From Edaphochlamys debaryana (lineage: Eukaryota; Chlorophyta; Chlorophyceae; Chlamydomonadales): a stretch of DNA of 64,000 bases. The notes below the pieces were generated by a model. It had not been told where the DNA came from. It was given only the letters and a program-made list of their open reading frames with translations, and searched no databases. Every line of letters begins with the position of its first letter. Position 1 is the first letter of the stretch. The DNA lies in NCBI GenBank assembly GCA_016858145.1, contig JAEHOE010000147.1:62001-126000 (forward strand). Reading direction: 5' to 3'. Shown one piece after another: positions 9,901 to 20,047 of this stretch. Both the position numbers and the translations under genes were made by a program.

Positions 9901-12900
9901 GAGGGGGGGGGCTGGAGGGGGGAAGCGGGAGGGGCTGGGGGGGCGGGCTGGGGCCGTGGGGGGGGGCGAGTTTGCAGGTGCACTGGATTGGGCGGGGGGG
10001 GGATGGAGGGGGGGAGCGGCAGGGGCTGGGTGGCGGGCTGACAGGTGGCACTGGATCGGGCGATGGGGGGGGGTAACGGAAGCGGGGGGGGGGGGCGGGC
10101 TGGGGGGCGTTGGCGGGCTGGATTCAGCGGTGAGGGAGGGCCTGGGGTACGGAGGGCTGGAGGGAGGCTGGAGATTGAGCGGTGGGGGGGGGGAACGGAA
10201 GCGGGGGGGGGGGGGGGGGGGCGGGTGAAATGCGGGGTTGGGGGGCGGGCTCGGGCCCGACGCGGCCCTCAGGCTCCCAACCCCCCACCGCACCCCCCTC
10301 CTCACCCCTTTCCCTCTTATCTCACCCCCCCGATCCCCCCGATCCCCCGTATGCCCCCCGATCCCCCCGATCCCCCCCTTCACCTCCCCCCCCCAGCAAC
10401 AACTCCAAGCTGCGCGAGAAGGGCAAGAAGGACGAGGGCCGGCGGCTGCGGGACTTTGTGGACGCAGCGTACAAGGCAGGAGGGGGGGAGGAGGGGGGGA
10501 TGGGAGGGAGGGAGGGAGGGATGACGGAGGGGGGGGTGGGGGGGGGGAGAGGGATGCGGGCCGGCTGACTCGGAGGGCCGGGAGAGCGGGACCGATTATT
10601 TTTGCCCTTCTGCTAAACCCCTTGTCCTCCCATTTCGTCTCCCCTCTCCTCCCCCCCCTAGATCGACCCCCGCGTGGCACGTAAGAAGGAGGACGACCGA
10701 CTGGAGAGGTGGGGGGGGGGAGGGGAGGGGGGAGGGGGGAGGAGGCAGGGAAGGGGGGAGGGTGAGGGGGGGAGGGGGCATGGCGGTAGCCGCGGGCTAC
10801 GGGGTTGGGAAGGAGACGCGGAAACGCTCGCGCGGCAAGCGGGTTTGGCTGCCTCATCCCATGCCACCGCATACCCCCCCTTCCCCCTCTTCCCTCGTCC
10901 TTGCCCCCCCCCCCAAAAAGGGAGCGCAAGAAGGCCGAGAAGGAGGAGGCCCGTCGCAAGGCGCAGGAGGAGGAGGACGCACGGAAGGCGGCCGAGGAGG
11001 AGGCGCGCAAGTGGGTGGGGGGAGGGGGGTGTTAAAACCTGAGAGCGGGAGAGCGGGGAGAGGGGGTGGGGGGAGGGGGGAGTTTGGGGGGAACGGGATG
11101 AGCTCGAATGATGTAGAGTTGGGAGGAGGGGGGAGGGGGGCCGGCGGTACGGGGCGTTCGACACGGCTAGGGTAGTCGGGGCACCGCAGGCAGGAGGGTG
11201 CGCAAGGGGTGGGAAAGGTGCCGAGCGAAAAGGCAAGGATGAGCTTGGGATCGCCAGGGATCCGCACCAGCGGACCTCCCCGTATCCACCCGGCGACCCC
11301 CCGTATCTTGTCGGCAGGCCTCGAAGACACCTTTCCACACGTCGTCTCACCCCATGTCCCCCACCCCACCCCATCCCCCCCCCTCCCCCCCCAGGGCCGC
11401 CGAGGAGGAGGCCAAGCGGCAGTTGGAGGAGGCTCGGCGGGTGCGTGAGGCGGCCAAGGCGGGGCTCAAGCAGCTGCGGAAGCGGCTGCGGATCGTGGCG
11501 GAGGGCTGCGGTGAGGGAGGGGGGGAGGGAACCGGGGGGGCGGGAGGAGGGGGGGACGGGGCGTGTGTGTATGGGCGTGTGCGTGTGGGGAGGAGGCCAT
11601 GGGGCAGTGGGGCACGGGGAAGATGGTCGGCGGACCTGGGGGAAAGGGGCACGGGGACGGAGTGCCGACCTGCGTTCGCCCCGCCCGCCCCGCTCGCCCT
11701 CACGCTTTCGACGCCCCCCCCTACCCCTGCACACCTGCTGCAGCGGGCGAGCGGTTGATATCAGAGGACGATGTGGAGAAGATCACCACCAAGCTGGAGG
11801 TGGGGGGGGGGAAGGGGAGGGGGAAAAGGGGCCGGTGGAAGGGAGGCACGACCGGGGGAGGGGGTGACTGGACGTGCGGGACTTTCCCGCCAAGCTCGAG
11901 AGGGGCGTGGGGTTAGGGTAGGCGATGCGGAATACCTCAGTACACCTCGTGTTTGTCCACTTGACTCACGCCGCCCTCCCCCCCCAAGCCCCCCCCCAGC
12001 CCGAGGTCATGCAGGCGCTGGTGGACTGCCCTTTCCCCTCAATGACGTCAGCCCCCCCCCCATCCCTCCTCCCCCTTCCCCTTCCCCTTCCCCCCTCCCC
12101 CCTTATCCCTCCCCCCCCCAGCCCGAGGGCATGCAGGCGCTGGTGGATGCCCTGTGCGGCTGCGGGGGCGAGGGGGCGGCGCTGGCGGCGGCACACAAGG
12201 AGGTGCTGGAGGAGGCCCTGCGGGGGATAGAGGCGCGGGACGCCGAGGTGAGGGGGTGGGGGGGGACGGGTGAGTGGTGTGGGGGGGCAGCTAAGGGGTA
12301 GAGACAGGGGGTCAGGGGGACGGGTGAGTGAGTTGTGGGGTCGGGTGAAGGGGCTGGGAGGGGTTGGGGTGGAGGGAGTGCAGGTGCCGGCAGGGCGGTC
12401 GGGGGGATGAAGGGGGATGTGAGGTACCCGGGCGGGTGCGGGGATCGGAGGGGTGACTTAGGGGCAGGCGCGAGGCAAGAGAAGAAAGGGGTATTCGTCC
12501 ATGTCTCATCACATCTCTCCCCCTCCTTTCCTCTACCTCCCTCTAGGCTGCTCGTGCCCGTTAGGCCGCCAAGAAGGAGGCCGCCGCCCCTCCTCTCCCC
12601 TCCTTGACACGAACCCAGCCCCCCCTCCCGCACCCCCCTCCGCCCCCTCCCCCTTCTTCAGGCCGCCCGTGCCCGCGAGGTCGCCAAGAAGGAGGCCGCC
12701 GCTGCCGCCAAGAACGCGGCCAAGGAGGAGCACCGCCGCAAGATGGCGGCGATGCGGGAGTGGAGCGAGGAGGAGCTGCGGCTGCTGGACAAGGCGTGCA
12801 ACAAGTACCCCATGGTAAGGGGGGGGATAGGGGGGGGAGGCAAGAGGGGGGGGAGGCAAGAGGGGGGGGAGGCAAGAGGGGGGGGAGGCAAGAGGGGGGG

Positions 12901-14832
12901 GAGGCAAGAGGGGGGTAGGCAAGAGGGGGGGAGGGGAGAAAGGGGGGTCTAATTTGGCAAGGGGTGAGGGGGTGCGGGCCAAGCCCTGCGCTACAAACGG
13001 TCAATCACGCACTGCATGCCTTGGCCGTCTTCGCTCACTGCCTGGCGTACCCCTCCCCCTTCCTCTCCCCCTCCCCCCCTCGGTGCGCATCGGGCTCGCT
13101 GGCTACCGCTCTCTCTCTTCCTCCGCTCTCCAATGCTCTGAAAATCACCCCTCCCCCCCCCCCCCAGGGCACGCCCAAGCGCTGGGACGCGGTGGCGGCA
13201 TTCGTCCGCACCCGCACCCTGGACGAGGTGGGTGTCGGGGGGGGGGAAGGGGGTGGCGCGAAGAGGGCACGACGTGAAAGAGGGGGGAGAGGGGGGGAGG
13301 GGGGCATTCGGTGGGTGGAGGAGGCTGGCTGGCTGGCTGGGGTGATCACGCACGGGCGTGTGTGGCGCAGGGGCGGAGGCGGGGGCGGGGGGCCCCCGTA
13401 CGCCTAGGCGTAATCCAGTCCAACTCGAACATGGTCAAGGACCGCCAGGGCGCCTCCGCCACTTCCCCCCTCCCCCTCACCTCCCCCCCCTCCCCTCCCT
13501 CCCCCCCCTGTCAGGTCCTGCTCATGGTCAAGGACCGCCAGGGCGCCTCGGCTACCCGCATGAAAGCGCAGGAGGACTGGAAGGGCGCACAGAAGAACCC
13601 GGCGGCGGTGCGGGCCACGGCCGACACGCGGCTCGAGGTGGGTAAAGGGCAGCCCTTAGTAAGAGGGGGAGGGGCGGAAGCTGACTTCTTGGAGGGGTGG
13701 GGGGGCGGTGCGGGCCACGGCGGACACGCGGCTCGGGGTGGGTGGTCTTGGGAGGGGGGAGGGAGGGGAGGGAGTTGGGTTAGGGTGGGAGATGACTGCT
13801 TAGAGGGGGAGGTGCTTGGGGGCCGAAAGGGGAGGAGGGGAGAGACGACCCGATCTCCCTTCCTCGCTGCCCTCTCCCTCCCAACACTCCCCTTGGCACC
13901 ACCTCCCGAATGTCCCCTCCCCAGGCCTTCACGGATGTGGAGGTGAAGTTGGAGGGCGAGGCGGCGCAATTACTGGGGGCAGCGGCGGCGGCGGCCGCAA
14001 CGGCAGCGGCAGCGGCAGCAGCCCCGGCGGCGGCAGCACCGGCGGCGGCGGCGCCCGCGCCCGCGCCCGCGGCGGCGGCGGCGGCCCCGGCGGCGGCGGC
14101 CCCCGCGGGGAAAGCGGCAAAGGCGGCGGCTTCGGGGGCGGCGGCTGGCGAGGGCGCGGAGGCGGCGGCGGGGGCCAAGGGGAAGAAGGCGGCTGCGGAC
14201 ACGGGGGTGTGGTCAGAGGTGAGGGGGCAAGGGAGGCTCTCCTCGGCGAAAGCGGGGTGTGATGCGGGGTGTGATGGTCAAGCATGGTTCGATGGTCCGG
14301 GAGTTGGGAAGCTGAATACCGGTACCACAAACCCGCATTCATCAGATCCCTGTACGCCCGCCCGCCTCCTCTTTCATTCCCGTCCCATCTCACCTCCTTC
14401 CCCTCCTTCCCCTCCTCTCCCTCTTCCCTTCCCCCCCAGGCCCAGGAGCTGGCTCTGGTGGCGGCCCTCAAGCAGTGCCCCAAGGAGCTGGGGGCGGAGA
14501 GGTGGGTTGGGGGGGGGGGTCTGCTGGAAGGTTGGGAGGTGCTACAGCTTTCTGCCCACTACTTCTGCCCACCTACACGATACGGCTGCCTGCGCTGGTG
14601 CCCGGCAGGGGTACGGCCTGTTATCGCGCACTCATCCACATTCTATTGTCCCTTTATCCTTCCCCTTCCTACCCCCCTCCTCCCTCCCCCCCAAAGGTGG
14701 GACGCCGTTGCCGCGCTGGTTCCCGGCAAGGGCAAGGCGGCGTGCTTCAAGCGCTTCAAGGAGCTGCGGGACGCGTTCCGGAGCAAGAAGGGAGGGGCGG
14801 GGGGCGAGGGCGGGGACGAGGGCGACGAGTAG
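6901..14832 (+). CDS. ZRF1: ZRF1/DNAJC2 orthologue (Volvox GlsA, Chlamydomonas GAR1 type): J-domain, two SANT domains
   Basis: Twenty exons: 6901-7075, 7470-7575, 8019-8157, 8558-8629, 8957-9015, 9175-9244, 9466-9578, 9799-9891, 10397-10475, 10662-10708, 10921-11010, 11395-11510, 11744-11799, 12122-12247, 12662-12814, 13168-13227, 13515-13637, 13925-14218, 14440-14501, 14697-14832; 722 residues, every phase matches. The J-domain is ~116-190 (DPYALLGLSNERW, HHPDK, EAYEILTDPAKRREFDS). The zuotin-type region follows (FGPAFRRNARWS; SWREFPHPDEEDVE), then a charged coiled coil ~310-390, SANT1 ~480-527 (REWSEEELRLLDKACNKYP) and SANT2 ~654-710, separated by a poly-Ala linker. Zuotin-family proteins are ribosome-associated Hsp40s that also act in chromatin; in Volvox GlsA is needed for asymmetric division. 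Intron 9 uses a GC donor. Several introns hold copies of exon edges. Confidence 0.95.
7855..7992 (+). repeat. CCCCCTCTT minisatellite in ZRF1 intron 2
   Basis: A nine-base unit is repeated more than ten times, with a few copies changed to AACCCCCTCTT. It forms the long pyrimidine tract just before the TAG acceptor of exon 3. Confidence 0.85.
8438..8462 (+). repeat. Intronic copy of ZRF1 exon 4 5' edge (J-domain HPD segment)
   Basis: The first 25 bases of exon 4 (ACLEHHPD) occur identically 120 bases upstream, preceded by CCCCCCAAG rather than CCCCCCAG. The distance is a multiple of three and the interval is open, so use of this site would add 40 residues and a second HPD. Confidence 0.85.
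12000..12026 (+). repeat. Intronic copy of ZRF1 exon 14 5' edge
   Basis: The start of exon 14 (PEGMQALVD) is preceded 122 bases upstream by a near-identical copy (PEVMQALVD) with its own C-run and CAG. The spacing breaks frame, so it cannot be the productive site. Confidence 0.85.
12547..12592 (+). repeat. Intronic copy of ZRF1 exon 15 5' edge, with a stop
   Basis: About 45 bases resembling exon 15 from 12662 occur 115 bases upstream after CTCTAG. CGCGAG has become CGTTAG, placing a TAG stop in the copied frame, which shows decay without selection. Confidence 0.85.
12835..12935 (+). repeat. GAGGCAAGAGGGGGG minisatellite in ZRF1 intron 15
   Basis: About six head-to-tail copies of a G-rich 15-16-base unit begin 20 bases after the GTAAGG donor. 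The separate G-runs could form quadruplexes. Confidence 0.85.
13431..13462 (+). repeat. Intronic copy of ZRF1 exon 17 5' region
   Basis: The segment coding MVKDRQGAS, real at 13524, also occurs 93 bases upstream with two third-position changes. It is preceded by a CAG but by different bases from the true exon start. Confidence 0.8.
13706..13740 (+). repeat. Intronic copy of ZRF1 exon 17 3' edge
   Basis: The exon end (VRATADTRLE then GTGGGT) is repeated exactly 100 bases downstream, with GAG changed to GGG and the GTGGGT donor kept. The same exon therefore has copies on both sides. Confidence 0.85.
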
Positions 14833-16041
14833 GGGGGTTCAAAGCAAAGTGCAATGCAGTAGGGGGTTTGCGGAGGGTGGGGTGGGGTGAGGGGTTAGGG
14901 TGGGTGCAGGTGGGGGGCGCGAAGGGGGGGGGGGTGCGGAGTTAGCGGGAAGCAGGAGGTGGGCTGGTGCGGATGGGTGGCGTGGAGGAGGGGGAGGGGG
15001 AAAGGGGGAAAGGGGGAAGAGGGAGGGAGCAAGGTGCCTATGTTCGGGACGTGAGGAGGTTGGCTATAACCAGGAGTTGAGAGTGGTTTCGGCAGGGGTG
15101 GCGCGTCAAGGCAACGTGCAGCGGTGGATAGGGTGTGGTGATGGAGAGGCCATGGCACAGACGGGCGGCGCATCTCGCTAGGAAGAGGCCCCCGCTGGCG
15201 GTGAGCGTGCCCCGCCGGTTCGGCGGGCTCATCACACGGGCGAAACGTGCTAGCGCTAAGCGGCTGCAGTTGTTTCAGGGACTAGTAGTATGGACGGCTG
15301 CACACTTGTGCAACCCCACGGGCTTCACCCATACATCTGTCGGGTTCAGGGCCGAGGGGCACAGCGGACCACCAGAACAACCAGACACCGGACACCAGAA
15401 TAACCAGCGCCGACGTGTCAAACCGCCTCCCACTTTGACCCCAGTCTGGAAGGGCCGGGCGTAGGCGACGGCCATGGGTGCCCGCGTGGAGCCTGCGTGG
15501 GCTGTGGCCCGCCGCCCTTCCCCTACGCCGATGCACGGCGTCACGGCCAACCTACCCAGCACAACAGGTTTTTTGCGTCGGCCAACGAGATGCGATGCCA
15601 TCGGCCGATGCGGCACCACGCCCCACACAGTACAACCGGCAACGCGCCCACACTCGCGGACGACTACCTTTCAGATCAAACGCCCCATACCTAGGTGCGG
15701 GTCCCCGCCAACAGACAGCCCCCCCTCCCCCAAGCAGTGGCCGCAGAGTGTTCACGTCGACGCGTCGCTTCCTCACTCGGAAAGCGATATCGATAACGAG
15801 CACAAACCTAGCCAATAAAAGGCAGATGGACGCCAGATGTACGGGTAGATCAGATGCAGATAGGACGGATGTGATAATGATATGAAGGATGGAATAGGGT
15901 GCGCATGCGTCTTTCACGTATGCGCCTGCACCATTCATCCAGGCTTCCTTTCTTATCCCCGTTCGTATGCATGCCTCGGTCACTCTATTCCGCTAGCTCT
16001 CTGCCTCCGCCTCCGCAGTCAGCAGTGCCAGCATTGCTGGG
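14833..16041. other. Intergenic region between convergent ZRF1 and GNAT genes
   Basis: About 1.2 kb contains the 3' UTRs of two convergent genes. No TGTAA motif is visible on either strand. An AATAAA is present at 15814-15819, but that is not the usual algal signal. Composition is less GC-rich around 15250-15950, and I see no ORF with family similarity. Confidence 0.5.
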
Positions 16042-19000
16042 TCATTGCGCCTGCGCCGGCTCCGGCTCCGGCTCCCGCTCCGCCGCGAACCAGTGCCACG
16101 TCAGCGGCGAGCGGCTGAAGCCCAGGGCCTCGAACAGGGCTATGGAGGCGGCGTTGTTCAGGAAGATGAAGCTGGGGGGGACGGGGTGGGTGTGGGGGAA
16201 GGGTGGGTGGGTGGGTGGGTGGGTGTGGGGGAGGGTGTATGGGTGGGTGGGTGGGGGGGAGGGTGGGTGGGTGGGGGGGGTGGGGGGGAGGGTGTGTGGG
16301 TGGGGGGGAGGGTGTGTGGGAGGGGGGGAGGGTGAGTGTCGGGGGGTGGGTGGGAAGGTGGGAGGCGGGGAGAAATGATGGAGGTGCGGAAATGGTGCAA
16401 CACTATCGACGGGGTAGGCAGGTGCAGGAGGCCGCCGCAGAGGCCCAGCCCCTCTGTTGATCGCTCTCCCTCGCTAGGCCGTCCGCATACTCACGCGTAG
16501 AGCTCCCTCTGCTTCCAAGCGCCCTCGTCTCCGTCGCCGTCTCCACCTCCGCCTCCTGCCCCGGCACCTGCCCCAGCCGCGCCGCCGCCCTCCTGCTCCT
16601 CCCCCTCCCCCGCCCCCCTGCCGGGCCCCAGCAGCCTCCGCACCATCTCCAGTCCGCAGCGCCGCATGAGGCCCCGCCGCCGGTGGGCCTCCAGCGTGTG
16701 AACCATGCCTGGGGGGCAGGGGGGGCGGGGGCGTGGAGGGGTTCGGGGGTTGTAGCGCGAGGGCCCGGGAACGCCGGGCAGGTGTAGGGGCTCCCCAACG
16801 GACCGTTCCACGTTCGACGAGCGTCGGCCCCGTGATCCAGATCAGAACCGCCGTCGGAGCACCATTCCCGCAGTGATCGCATCAATCAGGTCCAGGCCCA
16901 CGCCAGGCCCAACCCAGGCCCAGGCTAGCCCAGCCCTACCCAGGGTCCCATCGCCGTAGCGCACGAGCCACGCCACCGCATCGGAAGCCGCTGCAGCCGC
17001 GTCTCGGTCTGTCCCCGCCGCCACTGATTCCGCCGGCGCCGCCGATTCAGCAAGCGCTTTAGTCCCCGCCTGCGCTCCCGCCCCCGCAGTCTCAGCGCCA
17101 GGGCCAGCCGCGGCCTCCGCGTTGCTCGCTCCGCCGCCGCCGCCACCGCCGCCGCCAGCACCGCCCTTGTACCGCATGCACACGCTGGTGCTGTGCCGTA
17201 CAACCGCCCGCGCGAATTCCAGGCTGGAGGCCGAGGGGAAGCCCCAGAAGGCCTCGGCCAGTTTCGCGTCCGCCTCCCCCCGGAGGGAGTCGAGGACGTA
17301 GGACCCGGCATCGCCGTCGGTGCCTGTGCCGCGCCCCTGCTGCGGAGTGGTTGCGTGGAGTGGGGGGTGATGGCGTAGGCTTAGGGTGGGTTCTCAAGGC
17401 GGCATGCATGGGTTTGGGTGAGGACCGTTGTGGCGGCCCTGTGGAGCCAGTATGTGGAGACAGGATGGGTTGAGCTAGCGTTGCGTGGGGTTTTGAGGCG
17501 GCATGCATGGTTGCGGTGAGGGGAACTAGGGGAACTGTTGGCCCCTGCTGCATGCAAGCAAGGTGCCGCCAATTGCCGGCACCCCGAGGCATGGGTGACT
17601 TGAAACAACTATAAGCCCCTGCTGCATGCAAGGCGCCGCCCGCCAGGCCATGAGTCTAGGGTCCCGTGGTGCATGTGGTGCATGTGGTGCAATGCGTGAC
17701 GTCGAGGCCCCGTCGAGGCACCCAACCGCCACGGACTCACCCCCGCCACCTCCTCCAGCTCCTCGGGCGTCAGGGGCGTCGAGCGGCAATATCTGCGTGC
17801 AGGTGCGCGCAAGGGCGCGGAGTGGGCCAAGGGCAAAACAGCGTTGGCGCTGCGGTAAGGCTAATGTTAGAGAGCGCCCGAAGCGCTGCGCACAGAGAGG
17901 AGACGACGCATAGGAACAGGGGCAAGGGACGTCCCGTGGGGGCAAGGGACGTCCAGCAGGGGCAAGGGCCAGGGTTTTGCTAAAGCAGGAGTCCAGGGTT
18001 ACCGAAGCCGCGGGGCCGCCGGGCTCTGTACGGTACGATAGAGCCAGCGCCACGTGCCACGGCCCTTTCCCGTACCCCCGGCGCACGGCATCGGTGCATG
18101 TCCCTGCAAGCTGAGCACCACCATCAACCGCCACCAACCGCCACCAACCACCACCAACCGCCACCGTACGATCGAGCCCGGGCCCTTGTAACCCTCAGCG
18201 GCCCGCCGCGAAGCCACAAGCTCTAACGCAACTCTATCTGCCGCCTAGGCAGCGCCGGTCAAACGTCCGAGCCCTCCCTCGCCCAAGCCCCGTGCCCCCT
18301 GCCCGCCGTCTCACCGCAGGCACGGCGCGGCGCGCTGCTTGCCGTACCCCGCCTCGCGCAGCACGCCCCGCATGGCCTCCGCGCCGTGCTGCGCCACCGC
18401 AATGAAGGCCAGGGGCCCGCCCGGGGGGCTGGGGTGGTCGGGCAGGGCCACGAGGGCGGAGGCGGCCCGACGAAGAGCCGGGTCTGGTGGACCACGGCGG
18501 CCTCCTCGGGAGCACCGGCGGAAGGCTAGGGGCAGGGGTGGGAACGAGGGGGGGCAAGGCAGAGAGGGGCCGGGTTAGGCTCGACCCGCAGGGGTCCCGT
18601 GCTGTTCCCCGCCGCCCCCCGCGCAGCGCCACTTGCGTCGTGTGGGCCCGCGCTAGCCTCTTCGCACCCGCCTGCGCCCCTGCACCCACGACTCGTAGCC
18701 ATCCCCTGCCATCCCCAGTTCATCCACGACGCGTGCATGCTGTGCCCTTTGGCGCTGGCAAGCTTCGATGCCTGCCAATGCCTACGTGGCGGTTAACGCC
18801 CTTGGCCCAAGCCCGTCACCAACCAGGTCCCTGCACCCCTCCTACCCACCTCGGCCTCCACAAACACGCTGTGCGCCCTCATGCCGGGCCCCATCGTGTA
18901 CACCACCAGCACCTGACACCGAGCTGCGACCGCGGCCGTAGAGACGAGTCCCGGTCCGTCGTGTGCTGGAGAGGCGTGGGAGTTCGGGATGATGTTGTCG

Positions 19001-19152
19001 GGCGCACCGACAAACACGCGCAGGTCGTGGATGCGGGTGGTGAGCAGGCTGCCCGCCCGATCAGGGTCGTTGAGGTGCTGAACGCGCGTCCGCACGAGCT
19101 CGGCGATGATTGGCGAGCCAGGAGGCACGAGATGTAATGTTTGGGCTTCCAT
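16042..19152 (-). CDS. Glycine N-acyltransferase-like GNAT (FR47 type), older paralogue, frameshifted
   Basis: Six exons: 18850-19152, 18315-18525, 17741-17792, 16940-~17339, 16495-16708, 16042-16171. The ATG (MEAQTLHLV) matches the position of the start in the two paralogues at 37.7 and 57.7 kb. The C-terminal GNAT part reads DAVAWLVRYGDGTLG, MVHTLEAHRRRGLMRRCGLE (acetyl-CoA binding R-x-x-G-like turn) and FLNNAASIALFEALGF, as in GLYAT-like acyltransferases. Exon 2 reads correctly to HQTRLFV, then lacks one base near 18470 relative to the paralogues; the rest of that exon is in another frame and the final exons are open only if the base is restored. It may be a recent pseudogene or a consensus error beside a GGG run. 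The substrate cannot be told from sequence. Confidence 0.75.
16198..16345. repeat. GGGTGGGTGGG-type simple repeat in GNAT intron 5
   Basis: Long (GGGT)n and GGGGGGAGGGT units on the plus strand fill the intron between the last two exons of the minus-strand GNAT gene. On the transcribed RNA they read as C-rich. The plus strand has strong G-quadruplex potential. Confidence 0.85.
17917..17969 (+). repeat. Three-copy GGGGCAAGGGACGTCC minisatellite
   Basis: A unit of about 24 bases (CAGGGGCAAGGGACGTCC core) occurs three times in intron 2 of the minus-strand GNAT gene. It has no coding role in the accepted model. Confidence 0.7.
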
Positions 19153-19750
19153 CGTATTGGGGGTTGTTGTAAACAGAGTCGCTTGACAACGAAGCCAGCT
19201 CCGGTTTCTACAGATAGTCCCAGCGATACAGTGACCGGGCCTTGCAGTTGATGCTTGTGCCGCGCCCGGGGCGTTTCGCATCTCGTTTGTGGCTGTCTGC
19301 GCGTTACCGCGCCCGGTTGCGCGCGGACGGCTATGCCATAAATGTATAACTACAACCCGAGTCAGAGTGTAGTATGGGCGCAGAAAGTATGGCGTGCGTG
19401 CGACCGACCGCACGTGCCCGTCGGCACGATACACACAAACGTCCCCCCCTCCGCCCCCTCCTCACCCGCGCGTGTAACCGCACCCCTCAAGACCAATCCT
19501 TCCAAATGACAAGCGCCACATGAGGCTTACCCCAGCTTGACCGGCGTGCTGCAGAGTGCTGATGGCAAGCCACGCTGCCTACTACGAATGCCAACTGGGC
19601 CTACGCGGCCTCGCTAATTCCACCAGTAGGCCACGCTAGATCTAATCAAAGTTAGAAGACATGCAATGGTCCGGTGCAAAGGCACGCACCGTCTCAATGC
19701 AACATTCCGCAATGCCCCGATTTGAGCGCTTAAGCAAGCCCTGCCACCTA
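19153..19750. other. Intergenic region left of the duplicated unit
   Basis: About 600 bases between the GNAT start codon and the left edge of the kinase duplication unit. It must contain the GNAT promoter. No ORF, RNA gene or repeat is recognisable. Confidence 0.5.
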
Positions 19751-20047
19751 GGAGGACAGACTCCGGGCCCACCGTCCTTCCGCAATCCGCCGCACTTCCA
19801 AGCAGGCCTTCCTTGACAGCACAAGCGCCCGCAGTGCACAGTTCCCGGGGCAGGGCCGTCGCTCGCTCGCTCCACGCATGGTCGCGCACGCAAACCCCGC
19901 CAGGTCGCGACGAATCCGCAGTGCCTCTGCCCTCCACGCCCCGCCCCGCCCCGCCCTGCTCTGCCCTCTCCCCAGCCCAAATTATCGACAGCCGCCCGAA
20001 AACCCCCCGAAAACCCCCGAGGCCCCCCCCCCCGCCTGTCTTCATCA

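Noticed and set aside
12835..12935. CRISPR-like regular repeats
   Set aside because: Units abut with no unique spacers and lie in an intron of a eukaryotic gene; they are a minisatellite.
15250..15950. Small genes or tRNAs in the intergenic region after ZRF1
   Set aside because: Open frames there are short and unlike any family I know, and I could not fold a tRNA cloverleaf with conserved loops.
16198..16345. Telomere-like or centromeric repeat
   Set aside because: The units are GGGT/GGGGGGA, not the TTTTAGGG telomere type, and the array is confined to one intron.
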